Shown one piece after another: positions 9,433-17,765 of a stretch of DNA of 64,000 nucleotides (position 1 is its first letter; the number at the start of each line of letters is the position of its first letter). Source of the DNA: Actinoplanes sp. TBRC 11911 (GTDB taxonomy: Bacteria > Actinomycetota > Actinomycetes > Mycobacteriales > Micromonosporaceae); the NCBI RefSeq assembly GCF_012933445.1, contig NZ_JABBNC010000006.1, forward strand, positions 1 to 64,000, in the 5' to 3' direction. The position numbers were made by a program, and so were the translations under genes. The notes under the pieces are model-generated. The model was not told the origin of the DNA. It saw only the letters and a list, made by a program, of their open reading frames with translations, and did no database searches.

Positions 9433-10118
9433 GACGTCACCTCCGTGCGGCGAACGGCGGAGCCGGGGAGTACGAGGCGGTTCACGTAGATCGCGGGTGT
9501 CACGATCACCTCCGGGTCCAGTTCACCGATCTCGACGATCCGCGACACCTGAGCGACGGTCACGGCCGCCGCGGTCGCCATCACCGGCCCGAAGTTGCGG
9601 GCCGTCTTGCGGTACACGAGGTTGCCCATCCGGTCGGCCACGTAGGCCCGGATCAGCGCCACGTCCCCGGGGATCGGGGACTCCAGCACATACTCGCGGC
9701 CGTCGATGACGCGCGTCTCCTTGCCCTCGGCGAGCGGCGTCCCCACCCCGGTCGGCGTGTAGAAGCCACCGATCCCGGCGCCCGCCGCGCGCAGGCGTTC
9801 CGCGAGGTTGCCCTGCGGCACGACCTCGAGCTCGATCTTCCCGGCCCGGTACAGGCCGTCGAACACCCACGAGTCGGACTGACGCGGGAACGAGCAGATC
9901 ACCTTGCGTACGCGTCCGGCCGCCAGCAGCGCGGCCAGCCCGGTGTCGCCGTTCCCGGCGTTGTTGCTCACGATGGTGAGGTCACCGGCGCCGTGCTCGA
10001 TGAGCGCGTCGATCAGCTCGACCGGCATCCCGGCCATGCCGAACCCGCCGACCAGCACGGTGTCACCATCCTGGACCGCCGCGACCGCGTCCAGGGCGGA
10101 CATCTCGGTAGCGGTCAC
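9429..10118 (-). CDS. pcaI: 3-oxoadipate CoA-transferase, subunit A
   Basis: About 229 residues of an alpha-type CoA-transferase subunit, with the glycine-rich VLVGGFGMAGMP motif and DLTIVSNNAG. The open frame extends much further upstream, but that part is the antisense shadow of pcaL. GTG 10118 is chosen because it forms a GTGA overlap with the pcaL stop; ATG 10103 is an alternative. It forms a heteromer with PcaJ, encoded immediately downstream with a 4-bp overlap. Confidence 0.92.
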   Translation of the reverse strand: MTATEMSALDAVAAVQDGDTVLVGGFGMAGMPVELIDALIEHGAGDLTIVSNNAGNGDTGLAALLAAGRVRKVICSFPRQSDSWVFDGLYRAGKIELEVVPQGNLAERLRAAGAGIGGFYTPTGVGTPLAEGKETRVIDGREYVLESPIPGDVALIRAYVADRMGNLVYRKTARNFGPVMATAAAVTVAQVSRIVEIGELDPEVIVTPAIYVNRLVLPGSAVRRTEVTS

Positions 10119-11260
10119 GGCTGGCCCTCGTCGAGGGTGGCCAGGACGCGCTGCGCGATGCGGAAGGCGGTGTTCGCGGCGGGGACGCCGCAGTAGATGG
10201 CGGTCTGCAACAGCACTTCCTTGATCTCGTCGTCGGTGAGCCCGTTGGTGCGCGCGGCGCGCACGTGCATCGCGAGTTCCTCCTGGTGGCCCAGGGCCAC
10301 CAGCGCGGTCAGCGTAATCATCGAGCGGCTGCGGCGGTCCAGGCCCGGGCGGGTCCAGATCTCGCCCCACGCGTACGCCGTGATGAGTTCCTGGAAGTCG
10401 CGGGTGAACGGGGTCGTCGCGGCGATGGCACGGTCCACATGGTCGTCGCCGAGCACCTCGCGCCGGACCGCCATGCCGGCCTCGGCACGCGCCCGCGGAA
10501 CGCCGAAATGCTCGTCGAGCAGCGCGGCCACGATCTCGGGCCGTTCCGCGGGGGCCAGGTGACCGACGTCGTCGAGCACCACGAGACGGCCGTCGCGCAC
10601 CCCGTCGGCGATCAGCTTTCCGTCGGCGGGTGGGGTCGGTTTGTCCTCGGAGCCGGCCACGACCAGCACCGGATGGGTGATCTCGCCGAGCCGGCCACGA
10701 ACGTCGTAGGCGGCCAGCGCGTCGCACGCCAGGGCGTAGCTCTCCGGGTCGGCGGTCCGCAACGCGTCGAGCAGGGCGCCGGCGACGGCGGGCTCGCGCT
10801 GCGCGAAACCGGGCCCGAACCAGCGTCCGATCGCCCCGGCCATGATCGTGTGCATGCCCTCGGCGCGGACCGTCTCGGCGCGCTCCCGCCAGCCCTCGGA
10901 CGAACCGATCTTCGCGCCCGTGCACAGCAGCACCGCGGACTCGAGCCGCTCGGGCGCGTCGAGCAGCAGTTCCAGTCCGACCGCGCCGCCGAGCGAGTCC
11001 CCCGCGTAGAAGAATTTGCTGTCCGGCCGGATGCGGTCGGCCAGATCCAGGACCGCCCGCGCGAGGCCGGCCACCCCGAAGGCCGCCGGCGCGGGGTCGC
11101 TGCGGCCGTGACCGGGCAGATCCCAGCCGACCACGTGATAGCGCCCGCGAAGACGGCGGGCGCAGGCCGCCCACAGCGTTTCCACGGTGGTGCCGATCGA
11201 GGGCCCGAGTAACAGCATCGGCTGGTCCGGGGCGTCAACGAGCGGTACGGCGGTCAGCAC
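10115..11260 (-). CDS. pcaL: Fused 3-oxoadipate enol-lactonase / 4-carboxymuconolactone decarboxylase
   Basis: 381 residues in two catalytic modules. Residues 1 to about 250 are an alpha/beta hydrolase with nucleophile elbow GDSLGG (Ser89), the Asp in VAGSEDKPT and the His in DDVGHLAP: beta-ketoadipate enol-lactone hydrolase (PcaD). Residues about 265-381 are a carboxymuconolactone decarboxylase domain (PcaC) with the GHQEELAMHVRAA stretch. This D-C fusion is well known in actinobacteria and performs two consecutive steps. It starts at GTG and overlaps pcaB by 26 bp. Confidence 0.93.
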   Translation of the reverse strand: MLTAVPLVDAPDQPMLLLGPSIGTTVETLWAACARRLRGRYHVVGWDLPGHGRSDPAPAAFGVAGLARAVLDLADRIRPDSKFFYAGDSLGGAVGLELLLDAPERLESAVLLCTGAKIGSSEGWRERAETVRAEGMHTIMAGAIGRWFGPGFAQREPAVAGALLDALRTADPESYALACDALAAYDVRGRLGEITHPVLVVAGSEDKPTPPADGKLIADGVRDGRLVVLDDVGHLAPAERPEIVAALLDEHFGVPRARAEAGMAVRREVLGDDHVDRAIAATTPFTRDFQELITAYAWGEIWTRPGLDRRSRSMITLTALVALGHQEELAMHVRAARTNGLTDDEIKEVLLQTAIYCGVPAANTAFRIAQRVLATLDEGQP

Positions 11261-12443
11261 GGCCCCTCCCGGAACTTTCCCGTGCCGCCCGGGCCAGCAC
11301 GGCGTCGATGATGTCGTCGGTGGCTCCGCGGTACGGGGCGTCCGCGCCGAACTTGCGCTGCTCGGCGTCGATCCCGGGGCGGGCGGCGTCCAGCGTCCGC
11401 GCCATCCGGGCCGCGTTCACGGTCAGGCCGGACAGCAGCTCTGCGGTCTGCGAGCCGGCCACGACCGTGCGCCGGGAGAGCGTTCGCAGCGTCGCCCACT
11501 CGACGTGCCACGAGCCGTCGGGGCGTTCGTCGACCGCGTTCGCGGCGGCCACGTGCATCGTCGCGGCCAGTGGTGGCGCGGCCAGGGCTGCCCGGCGGAC
11601 GAGGACGGCCAGGACCGGGTTGCGCTTGTTCGGCATCGTGGACGAACCTCCTCTCCCCTCGGCCGTGCCCTCGGCGATCTCGCCCACCTCGGGGCGGCTG
11701 CCGACGAGGACATCGTTGGCGATCTTTCCCCACGCGTCGCTACAAGTCACGAGGGCGTCGGCAAAGCGGGTGAACGGGGCGCGCGCGGTATGCCACGGCT
11801 CCCGCACGGCAAGTCCAAGTTCCGCGGCCGTACGGGCGACCCAGTCCCGTGCCCGCCCGGGCGCGCCGGCCAGCGCCGTCGGTGCGGCCAGGCTGCCGGC
11901 CGCGCCGCCGATCTGGATCGGCAGGTCGGCGGCGGCGGCCAGGACATCGCGGGCGTCGAGCACCCCGGTCAGCCACCCGGCCACCTTCAGGCCGAACGTG
12001 ATCGGCACGGCGTGCTGGGTGAGCGTGCGCCCCGCCATCGGCGTGTCCCGGTGCCGGTCCGCCAGCTCGCACAACGCCTCGATCTGGGCCGCCACCTCGT
12101 CGAGCAGGCGGCCCGTGGTCTCCCGCAGGCAGAGCACCAACGCGGTGTCGAGCACATCCTGGCTGGTCAGACCCGCGTGCAGCAGCCCCGCGTCGCCCAG
12201 GCGGGAGCGCAGCAAAGCCAGCAGCGGGACGACCGGGTTTCCGGACGCCTCGGACTCCTCGGCCAGAGCGGGCAGATCGTCGGGCTCCACCAGTCCGCTG
12301 AGATCCACGGGCGTACCGGAAAGGGTGTGCAGCCACGCCTGCTCGACCCGGACCATGGCGGCGACCACCGCGGCGTCGCCGAACAGATCGCCGGCGCGCG
12401 CGTCACCGGGCCAGAGCAGGTCGCTCAGAGCTTGCTGGGGCAT
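11235..12443 (-). CDS. pcaB: 3-carboxy-cis,cis-muconate cycloisomerase
   Basis: 402 residues of the fumarase/aspartase superfamily, with the signature GSSTMPNKRNP (266-276) and the early conserved segment LTSQDVLDTA. It cyclises 3-carboxy-cis,cis-muconate, the ring-cleavage product of PcaGH, to gamma-carboxymuconolactone. It is somewhat shorter than many PcaB proteins (about 450) but includes all superfamily signature regions. The ATG follows a GGAGG-type site. Position in the operon between pcaG and pcaL matches the reaction order. Confidence 0.92.
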   Translation of the reverse strand: MPQQALSDLLWPGDARAGDLFGDAAVVAAMVRVEQAWLHTLSGTPVDLSGLVEPDDLPALAEESEASGNPVVPLLALLRSRLGDAGLLHAGLTSQDVLDTALVLCLRETTGRLLDEVAAQIEALCELADRHRDTPMAGRTLTQHAVPITFGLKVAGWLTGVLDARDVLAAAADLPIQIGGAAGSLAAPTALAGAPGRARDWVARTAAELGLAVREPWHTARAPFTRFADALVTCSDAWGKIANDVLVGSRPEVGEIAEGTAEGRGGSSTMPNKRNPVLAVLVRRAALAAPPLAATMHVAAANAVDERPDGSWHVEWATLRTLSRRTVVAGSQTAELLSGLTVNAARMARTLDAARPGIDAEQRKFGADAPYRGATDDIIDAVLARAARESSGRGRADRRTAR

Positions 12444-12480
12444 GCCCTCCCGGCCCTCCGCCTCGCCGCGGTGCGATCGG

Positions 12481-13029
12481 TCACGTCGCCTGCCTCGGAT
12501 AGGTCAGGAAGACCGTCTCGCCGTCGCCCTGGAGGCGGATGTCGAAGCGCAGGCCGCGGTCCTCCCGGGTGGTGATCAGCGTAGCGCGGCGGCCGGCCGG
12601 GAGGGCGCTCAGAAACGGGTCGTCCTCGAGCACCTCGGCGGCCGGCGGATAGGCGCGGGTGAACAGGCGGTCGAGCAGGCCGCGCGCGAAGACGGTGACG
12701 GCGAAGAACGCGGGTCTGCCGGGGTCGGTCGCGGCGGGCTCGACGGTGGTGAACGTGTAGTGGCCGTCGGCGTCGGTGGCGGCGCGGCCGAAGCCGGTGA
12801 ACGTCCAGCCGTCGCGGTGGATCGAGCCGGCCGACTGCGGCACGTTGCCGTCGGGGCCGGCCTGCCACAGTTCGAGCAGGGCGTCGGGTACGCCGATGCC
12901 GTCGCCGTCCAGGACGCGCCCGTGCAGACGGATCGCGTCCGGGTGGCCCGGCGGGACCAGGTCGGGCCCGCCGGCGTACGGGAGACCCAGGTGGAAGAAC
13001 GGCCCGACGGTCTGGCCCGGCGCGGTCAT
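12481..13029 (-). CDS. pcaG: Protocatechuate 3,4-dioxygenase, alpha subunit
   Basis: 182 residues with the intradiol dioxygenase beta-sandwich. QTVGPFFHLGLP near the N-terminus is typical of PcaG, followed by LLELWQAGPDGN. As expected for the alpha subunit, the iron-ligand tyrosine/histidine set is incomplete. It pairs with PcaH to open the ring of protocatechuate between the hydroxyls. The ATG has a GGAGGA site. It sits 39 bp downstream of pcaH. Confidence 0.94.
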   Translation of the reverse strand: MTAPGQTVGPFFHLGLPYAGGPDLVPPGHPDAIRLHGRVLDGDGIGVPDALLELWQAGPDGNVPQSAGSIHRDGWTFTGFGRAATDADGHYTFTTVEPAATDPGRPAFFAVTVFARGLLDRLFTRAYPPAAEVLEDDPFLSALPAGRRATLITTREDRGLRFDIRLQGDGETVFLTYPRQAT

Positions 13030-13068
13030 GAGTGCGAATCCTCCTCGATCATGAAGCTTTGCGATGGA

Positions 13069-13794
13069 TCATGATGCCTCGACCGGGGTGCGGTGGGTGC
13101 CGGTGAGGACGATGTCCCAGCGGTAGCCGAGGCTGAACTCGGGTGCGGTCAGCGAGTGGTCGTAGCCGGCGATCAGCAGCTCGCGGGCCTTCGGGTCGGT
13201 GACCGACTGCAGGATCGGGTCGAGGTCGAACAGCGGGTCGCCCGGGAAGTACATCTGGGTGATCAGCCGCTGGGTGAAGTCGGTGCCGAACAGCGAGAAG
13301 TGGATGTGCGCGGGACGCCAGGCGTTGAGGTGGTTGCGCCACGGGTACGGTCCCGGCTGGATGGTCGTGAACCGGTAGCCGCCGTCGTCGTCGGTCAGAC
13401 AGCGGCCGGCGCCGGTGAAGTTCGGGTCGAGCGGCGCCGGGTGCTGGTCGCGCTGATGCCAGTAGCGGCCCGCCGCGTTCGCCTGCCAGATCTCCACCAG
13501 CTGGTTACGGACCGGGCGGCCGTCGCCGTCGGTGACGCGACCCGCCACCACGATGCGTGAGCCCTGCGGCTCGCCGGCGTGCTGGATGGTGAGGTCGGCC
13601 TCGTCGTCGGCGACGTCTTGGCGGCCGAAGCAGGGTGCCCACAGCTCGGCACCCTCGGGATCGGCCAGGACCGGGCTCTGGGTGGGGTGCCGCAGCGTGC
13701 TGCTGCGGTAGGGCGGGTAGTCGAGGCGCGGCTGCGGGCCACCCGTTGCGCGCAGCGCCCCGATCTCGCGATCGATGTCGGCCTGGGTCGTCAC
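13069..13794 (-). CDS. pcaH: Protocatechuate 3,4-dioxygenase, beta subunit
   Basis: 241 residues. It carries the full non-haem Fe(III) ligand set: Tyr111 (GRYWH), Tyr150 (GPYPWRN), His163 and His165 (PAHIHF). The spacing of 39, 13 and 2 residues equals that of the Pseudomonas enzyme. The frame stays open for another kilobase across the divergent regulator, but protein similarity begins at TTQADIDREI, so GTG 13794 is used. It is the first gene of the pcaHGBLIJ operon. A palindrome 45-59 bp upstream is the likely control site. Confidence 0.95.
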   Translation of the reverse strand: MTTQADIDREIGALRATGGPQPRLDYPPYRSSTLRHPTQSPVLADPEGAELWAPCFGRQDVADDEADLTIQHAGEPQGSRIVVAGRVTDGDGRPVRNQLVEIWQANAAGRYWHQRDQHPAPLDPNFTGAGRCLTDDDGGYRFTTIQPGPYPWRNHLNAWRPAHIHFSLFGTDFTQRLITQMYFPGDPLFDLDPILQSVTDPKARELLIAGYDHSLTAPEFSLGYRWDIVLTGTHRTPVEAS

Positions 13795-13838
13795 GCTCGT
13801 GACGCTAGGCGGCATCGGCCCGGCAGGCGATACTGAGC

Positions 13839-13853
13839 TTCCACTGAACGGAA
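13839..13853. promoter_or_regulatory. IclR-type operator between pcaH and its regulator
   Basis: TTCCACTGAACGGAA is a 15-bp imperfect palindrome (TTCC/GGAA arms). It lies 7 bp upstream of the regulator ATG and about 45 bp upstream of pcaH. It shares TTCCAC and GGAA with the perfect site before pobA, suggesting one regulator controls both units and itself. Confidence 0.6.
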
Positions 13854-13860
13854 GGCCATC

Positions 13861-14613
13861 ATGAGCGCCAGCGTCACCTCGCGGGCCCTGGCCCTGCTCG
13901 GCGCGTTCGACGCGGACCATCGCAGCCTCACGCTCAGCGACATGGGCCGGCGGGCCGGGCTGCCGCTGGCCACCGCGCACCGGCTGGCCGGCGAGCTGGC
14001 GGCGTGGGGTGCGCTGGACCGGCAGCCGGGCGGCGAGTACGTGGTCGGCCGCCGGCTCTGGGATCTGGGGATGCTCGCGCCGGTGCAGGCCGGACTGCGC
14101 CAGGCGGCGTCGCCCTTCCTGCACGACCTGTACGGCACGACGCTGGCCACGGTGCATCTGGCGGTACGCGACGGGACCAAGGTGCTCTACCTCGACCGGC
14201 TCTCGGGGCACGTGTCGGTGCCGGTGGTGAGCCGTGTCGGGTCGCGGCTGCCGATGCACGCCACCGGGGTCGGCAAGGTGCTGCTGGCGTACGCGCCCGA
14301 CGACGTGCGCGCCGAGGTGCTGGGCAAGCTGACCCGGGTCACGGCGTACACGATCACCCAGCCGGCGCGGCTGCTGGAGCAATTGCGCCGGGTCCGCGGC
14401 GAGGGATTCGCGACCACCGGCGAGGAGATGAGCCTCGGCGCCTGCTCGGTGGCGGTGCCGGTGCGCGGCGCCGACGGCGACGTGGCGGCGGCGCTCGGGA
14501 TCGTGGTGCCGGACCTGCGCCGCGAGCGGGCCCGGCTGGTGTCCGCGTTGCAGGTCGCGGCGCACGGCATCACCCGTACGCTGTCCTCGATGCCTTCCAC
14601 CCAGTGGAAATAG
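13861..14613 (+). CDS. IclR-family regulator of the pca/pob genes
   Basis: 250 residues: an N-terminal winged helix-turn-helix (about 5-65, LTLSDMGRRAGLPLATAHRL) and a C-terminal effector domain containing RVGSRLPMHATGVGKVLLA and SLGACSVAVPV. It belongs to the IclR family, which includes the PcaR/PcaU/PobR regulators of protocatechuate and hydroxybenzoate catabolism. It lies between the divergent pca operon and pobA, and 15-bp palindromes occur on both sides of the gene. Autoregulation is likely because the site touches its own start. The effector (protocatechuate, 4-hydroxybenzoate or beta-ketoadipate) cannot be told from sequence. Confidence 0.9.
   Translation: MSASVTSRALALLGAFDADHRSLTLSDMGRRAGLPLATAHRLAGELAAWGALDRQPGGEYVVGRRLWDLGMLAPVQAGLRQAASPFLHDLYGTTLATVHLAVRDGTKVLYLDRLSGHVSVPVVSRVGSRLPMHATGVGKVLLAYAPDDVRAEVLGKLTRVTAYTITQPARLLEQLRRVRGEGFATTGEEMSLGACSVAVPVRGADGDVAAALGIVVPDLRRERARLVSALQVAAHGITRTLSSMPSTQWK
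14595..14609. promoter_or_regulatory. IclR-type operator upstream of pobA
   Basis: TTCCACCCAGTGGAA is a perfect palindrome with 6-bp arms and a 3-nt spacer. It is embedded in the last codons of the regulator gene and 45 bp upstream of the pobA ATG. It matches the site before pcaH in its left arm and terminal GGAA. Confidence 0.65.
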
Positions 14614-14620
14614 CGCCTTG

Positions 14621-14635
14621 CCGGACCGGGTCCGG
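14621..14635. promoter_or_regulatory. 15-bp palindrome in the pobA leader
   Basis: CCGGACCGGGTCCGG is perfectly symmetric (7-bp arms, 1-nt centre). It lies between the IclR-type site and the pobA ribosome binding region. It may be an mRNA hairpin or a second operator. No partner copy was noticed elsewhere in the island. Confidence 0.4.
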
Positions 14636-14653
14636 GAAGGAAAGGCTGAGCGC

Positions 14654-15811
14654 ATGCGCACCCAGGTCGCCATCATCGGCGCGGGCCCGGCCGGTCTGCT
14701 GCTCGCCCACCTGCTCGCCCGCGGCGGCGTGGACGCGATCGTGGTGGAGACCCGCTCGCCGGAGTACGTGGCGTCACGCATCCGCGCCGGCATCCTGGAG
14801 AGCTCCAGCGTGGACCTGCTCACCTCGGTCGGCCTGGGCGAGCGGCTGCACGCCGAGGGGCACGAGCATCGCGGCATCTACCTGAACTGGCCGGGCGAGC
14901 GGCACCATCTCGACTTCGTCGATCTGGCCGGCCGCAGCGTCTGGGTGTACGGCCAGACCGAGGTGCAGAAGGATCTGGTCGCGGCGGGTACGGCGTCGGT
15001 CGTGTACGAGGTCGGCGACACCGAATTGCACGACGTCGGCACCGAGCGGCCCTTCGTGACGTTCACCGACCGTGAGGGCAGGCCGCAACGCATCGACGCG
15101 GACGTGATCGCCGGATGTGACGGATCGTTCGGGCCGAGCCGGCACGCCGCGCCGTCGGAGTCGTACGAGCGCGTCTACCCGTACTCGTGGCTGGGGATCC
15201 TCGCCGACGTGGCGCCCTCCACCGACGAGCTGATCTACTCGTGGCATCCGCACGGGTTCGCGCTGCACTCGATGCGCTCGCCCACGGTGAGCCGGCTGTA
15301 CCTGCAGGTCCCGAACGGCACCGACCCCGCCGACTGGCCGGACGACCGGGTCTGGGAGGAGCTCGCGCTGCGGCTCGGGCACGGCCAGGACGGCTGGAAA
15401 CTGACCCCGGGCCCGGTCACCGACAAGAGCGTGCTGCCGATGCGCAGCTACGTGCAGACCCCGATGCGGCACGGCCGGCTGTTCCTGGCCGGCGACGCCG
15501 CGCACATCGTGCCGCCGACCGGCGCGAAGGGCCTGAACCTGGCGATCGCCGACGTGACGTTGCTCAGCCGCGCGTTGGTCGCGCTGCTCAAGGAGGGAAA
15601 GCCGGAACTGGCCGGCTCCTATTCGGACGACGCGCTGCGCCGGGTCTGGCGATGCACCCACTTCTCCTGGTGGATGACGACGATGCTGCACGCGAGCGGC
15701 GACGAGTTCGACGCCCAGTTGCAGCTCTCGCAGCTGCGCTGGGTAACGTCGAGCGAGGCCGGCGCGACCGGGCTGGCGGAGAACTACGCGGGGCTCGCCA
15801 TCGGTTTCTAG
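14654..15811 (+). CDS. pobA: 4-hydroxybenzoate 3-monooxygenase
   Basis: 385 residues, close to the usual 390-395. Class A flavoprotein hydroxylase with the FAD dinucleotide motif GAGPAG (9-14), the DG motif in IAGCDGSFGPSR, and GDAAHIVPPTGAKGLN binding the FAD ribityl. It hydroxylates 4-hydroxybenzoate to protocatechuate using NAD(P)H and O2, feeding PcaGH encoded just upstream. ATG 14654 is chosen over an upstream in-frame ATG because of a GGAAGGAAAGG region before it and because the FAD fold starts there. Confidence 0.94.
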   Translation: MRTQVAIIGAGPAGLLLAHLLARGGVDAIVVETRSPEYVASRIRAGILESSSVDLLTSVGLGERLHAEGHEHRGIYLNWPGERHHLDFVDLAGRSVWVYGQTEVQKDLVAAGTASVVYEVGDTELHDVGTERPFVTFTDREGRPQRIDADVIAGCDGSFGPSRHAAPSESYERVYPYSWLGILADVAPSTDELIYSWHPHGFALHSMRSPTVSRLYLQVPNGTDPADWPDDRVWEELALRLGHGQDGWKLTPGPVTDKSVLPMRSYVQTPMRHGRLFLAGDAAHIVPPTGAKGLNLAIADVTLLSRALVALLKEGKPELAGSYSDDALRRVWRCTHFSWWMTTMLHASGDEFDAQLQLSQLRWVTSSEAGATGLAENYAGLAIGF

Positions 15812-15910
15812 GAGATGACCTAGGCGGCGCCGCAGCCAACCCACGTCATGGGTACGCAGACCCGCTTGCTTGACGGCACATTCGAGGTCCGAACGACGAA
15901 AGGGCCGAAC

Positions 15911-16885
15911 GTGACCGACAAGAAGATCATCGCGATAGTGGGCGGAACCGGGCATCAAGGCGGCGGGCTGGTGCGAGCCATCCTCGACGACCCGGACGGG
16001 CCGTTCGCGGCGCGGGTCCTCACCCGCCATCCCGACTCCGCGAACGCGCAGGAGCTGCGGAAGCGCGGCGCCGAGATCGTCCGGGGGGATCTCGACGACG
16101 AGGCCAGCCTGCGGGCGGCGTTCGACGGGGCGTACGGGGCGTTCGTCTACACGAACCACTACGACCCGCAGGCTCCCGAGGACGCGGCGAACCGCAGCCG
16201 GGCGCGCCGCGAGCTGGACCAGGCCGCGAACGCCGCGACGGCCGCGAAGGCGGCGCACCTGCGGCACGTGGTGTGGTCGACGCTGGAGGACACCCGGCCG
16301 CATTTCGCCCACCTGGGCAGCGACGCACCGGTCATCGAGGACGACTACACGGTCCCGCACTTCGACGCCAAGGGTGCCGGGAACGCCGAGTTCCTGAGCC
16401 GGGGCGTGCCGACCACGATCCTCGAGACCACGCTGTTCTACGAGGCGTTCCTCACCACGCGCAAGCCCCGCCGCGAGCCGGACGGGCAGCTGGTGGTGAG
16501 CCTGCCGCTCGGCGACGGAACCCTCTCGATGGTGGCGGCCGAGGACATCGGGCGGACCGCGTACGGCATCTTCCGGACCGGTGCGGGGCTGGTCGGACGC
16601 ACCGTGAGCATCGCGGGCGACGTCAACACCGGCGACGACGTCGCGGAGACGCTCACCCGGGTGCTCGGCGAGAAGGTCCTCTACCGCCCGGTCACGCCGC
16701 AGGAGCTACGCGCCACCGGGCTGCCGTTCTCCGGCGAGACCGCCAACATGTACCAGTTCTACAACGAGGCGTCGGACCTGCTGATCGCCAAGCGGGACCC
16801 GGCCGCGCTGCGGGCGACGCTGAACCCGCGGTTGCAGTCGCTCGAGGACTGGATGACCGAGCACCGCGACGAGCTCATGCCATAG
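15911..16885 (+). CDS. NmrA/HSCARG-type NAD(P)-binding protein
   Basis: About 324 residues with an N-terminal Rossmann motif GGTGHQGGG (11-19) and the NmrA-family core YDPQAPED...ETTLFYEAFL. NmrA-like proteins bind NADP and act as redox sensors or atypical short-chain reductases. The classic Tyr-x3-Lys pair is not evident, favouring a sensor role. GTG 15911 is preferred because AAAGGG lies just upstream; ATG 15848 is in frame but lacks a ribosome site. It ends with an 11-bp overlap with the convergent MmyB-type regulator, a common neighbour of short-chain reductase-like genes. Confidence 0.85.
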   Translation: MTDKKIIAIVGGTGHQGGGLVRAILDDPDGPFAARVLTRHPDSANAQELRKRGAEIVRGDLDDEASLRAAFDGAYGAFVYTNHYDPQAPEDAANRSRARRELDQAANAATAAKAAHLRHVVWSTLEDTRPHFAHLGSDAPVIEDDYTVPHFDAKGAGNAEFLSRGVPTTILETTLFYEAFLTTRKPRREPDGQLVVSLPLGDGTLSMVAAEDIGRTAYGIFRTGAGLVGRTVSIAGDVNTGDDVAETLTRVLGEKVLYRPVTPQELRATGLPFSGETANMYQFYNEASDLLIAKRDPAALRATLNPRLQSLEDWMTEHRDELMP

Positions 16886-17690
16886 CAGCCAGGCGGCGCA
16901 GGCCCTCGGCGGAGGCGGAACCCGGCGCGGCGGTCATGAAGTTGAGCCGCTGGCCGGGCGCGTCCGGGATGCGCAGGCTCTCGTCGTGCAGGGTCAGGCG
17001 GCCGACGGCGGGGTGGTTGTACTCACGGATATTGTGCGCGCAGTCCGCCACCGGGTGCTCGGCCCACAGGCGTACGAAATCGGGGCTCTTGGCGCTCAGC
17101 TCGTGGATCAGCTCGCCGAACCGCGGGTCGCCGGGGCTGTCGCTGGCGGCCGTTCGCAGGTGGGCGGTGATCTCGCGGGCGTGGCCTTCCCAGTCGACCC
17201 AGAAGTCGCGCGCGGCCGGGTCGAGGAACGTCTTGCGGGCCACATTGACCCGGGGCGCTCCGATCAACGCGTAGGCGAGCGCGTTGCCCGCCAGGATGTC
17301 CAGGCGCCGGCCGATGACGAAGGCCACCTCGTCGGTGCGCGCCTCGATCAGGGTGACGAGCGAGTCACGGACCGTCTCCGGGCCGGCGGTGACCCGCTCG
17401 CGCTGGGCCGGCCAGGCCAGCCGGTTCAGGTAGTGCCGTTCGGTGTCGTCCAGGCGCAGGGCGCGGGCGATCGCGGCGACCACCGAGTCGGACATCTGGT
17501 GGATCTCGCCCTGTTCGATCCGGGTGTAGTAATTCACGCTCATGCCGGCCAGCAAGGCGACCTCGGCGCGTCGCAGACCGGGCACCCGGCGCGTGCGGCC
17601 GACCGTGGGGACGCCGGCGTCCGCGGGGTTCAACGCGGCCCGCCGCGAGCGGAGAAAATCACCTAAATCGGTCATCCGGTTGACGCCCAT
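16875..17690 (-). CDS. XRE-family regulator with MmyB-like ligand domain
   Basis: About 271 residues. An N-terminal helix-turn-helix (RRAEVALLAGMSVNYYTRIEQG, residues split here around 40-60) is followed by the MmyB-like domain, including LNRLAW and, near the end, GRLTLHDESLRIPD. The latter phrase marks this regulator class, whose MmyB-type domain has a PAS-like pocket proposed to bind fatty acids. These proteins usually control an adjacent reductase or transporter; here the convergent NmrA-like gene is the obvious candidate. Start at ATG 17690; ATG 17675 is also possible. Confidence 0.87.
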   Translation of the reverse strand: MGVNRMTDLGDFLRSRRAALNPADAGVPTVGRTRRVPGLRRAEVALLAGMSVNYYTRIEQGEIHQMSDSVVAAIARALRLDDTERHYLNRLAWPAQRERVTAGPETVRDSLVTLIEARTDEVAFVIGRRLDILAGNALAYALIGAPRVNVARKTFLDPAARDFWVDWEGHAREITAHLRTAASDSPGDPRFGELIHELSAKSPDFVRLWAEHPVADCAHNIREYNHPAVGRLTLHDESLRIPDAPGQRLNFMTAAPGSASAEGLRRLAAMA

Positions 17691-17765
17691 GTTCCCATCA
17701 TGGCGCTGCGGTCGCGTGCGGGCGGCCGGTCGGATCCGCTTTGAGACCCGAGGCACAGCCGGTGA

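Noticed and set aside
10119..11174. A 581-residue fusion upstream of PcaI
   Set aside because: The extra part is a shifted-frame shadow of pcaL. The GTGA overlap defines the real start.
13795..14877. A long N-terminal extension of PcaH
   Set aside because: It is antisense to the IclR regulator and pobA. Dioxygenase similarity starts at GTG 13794.
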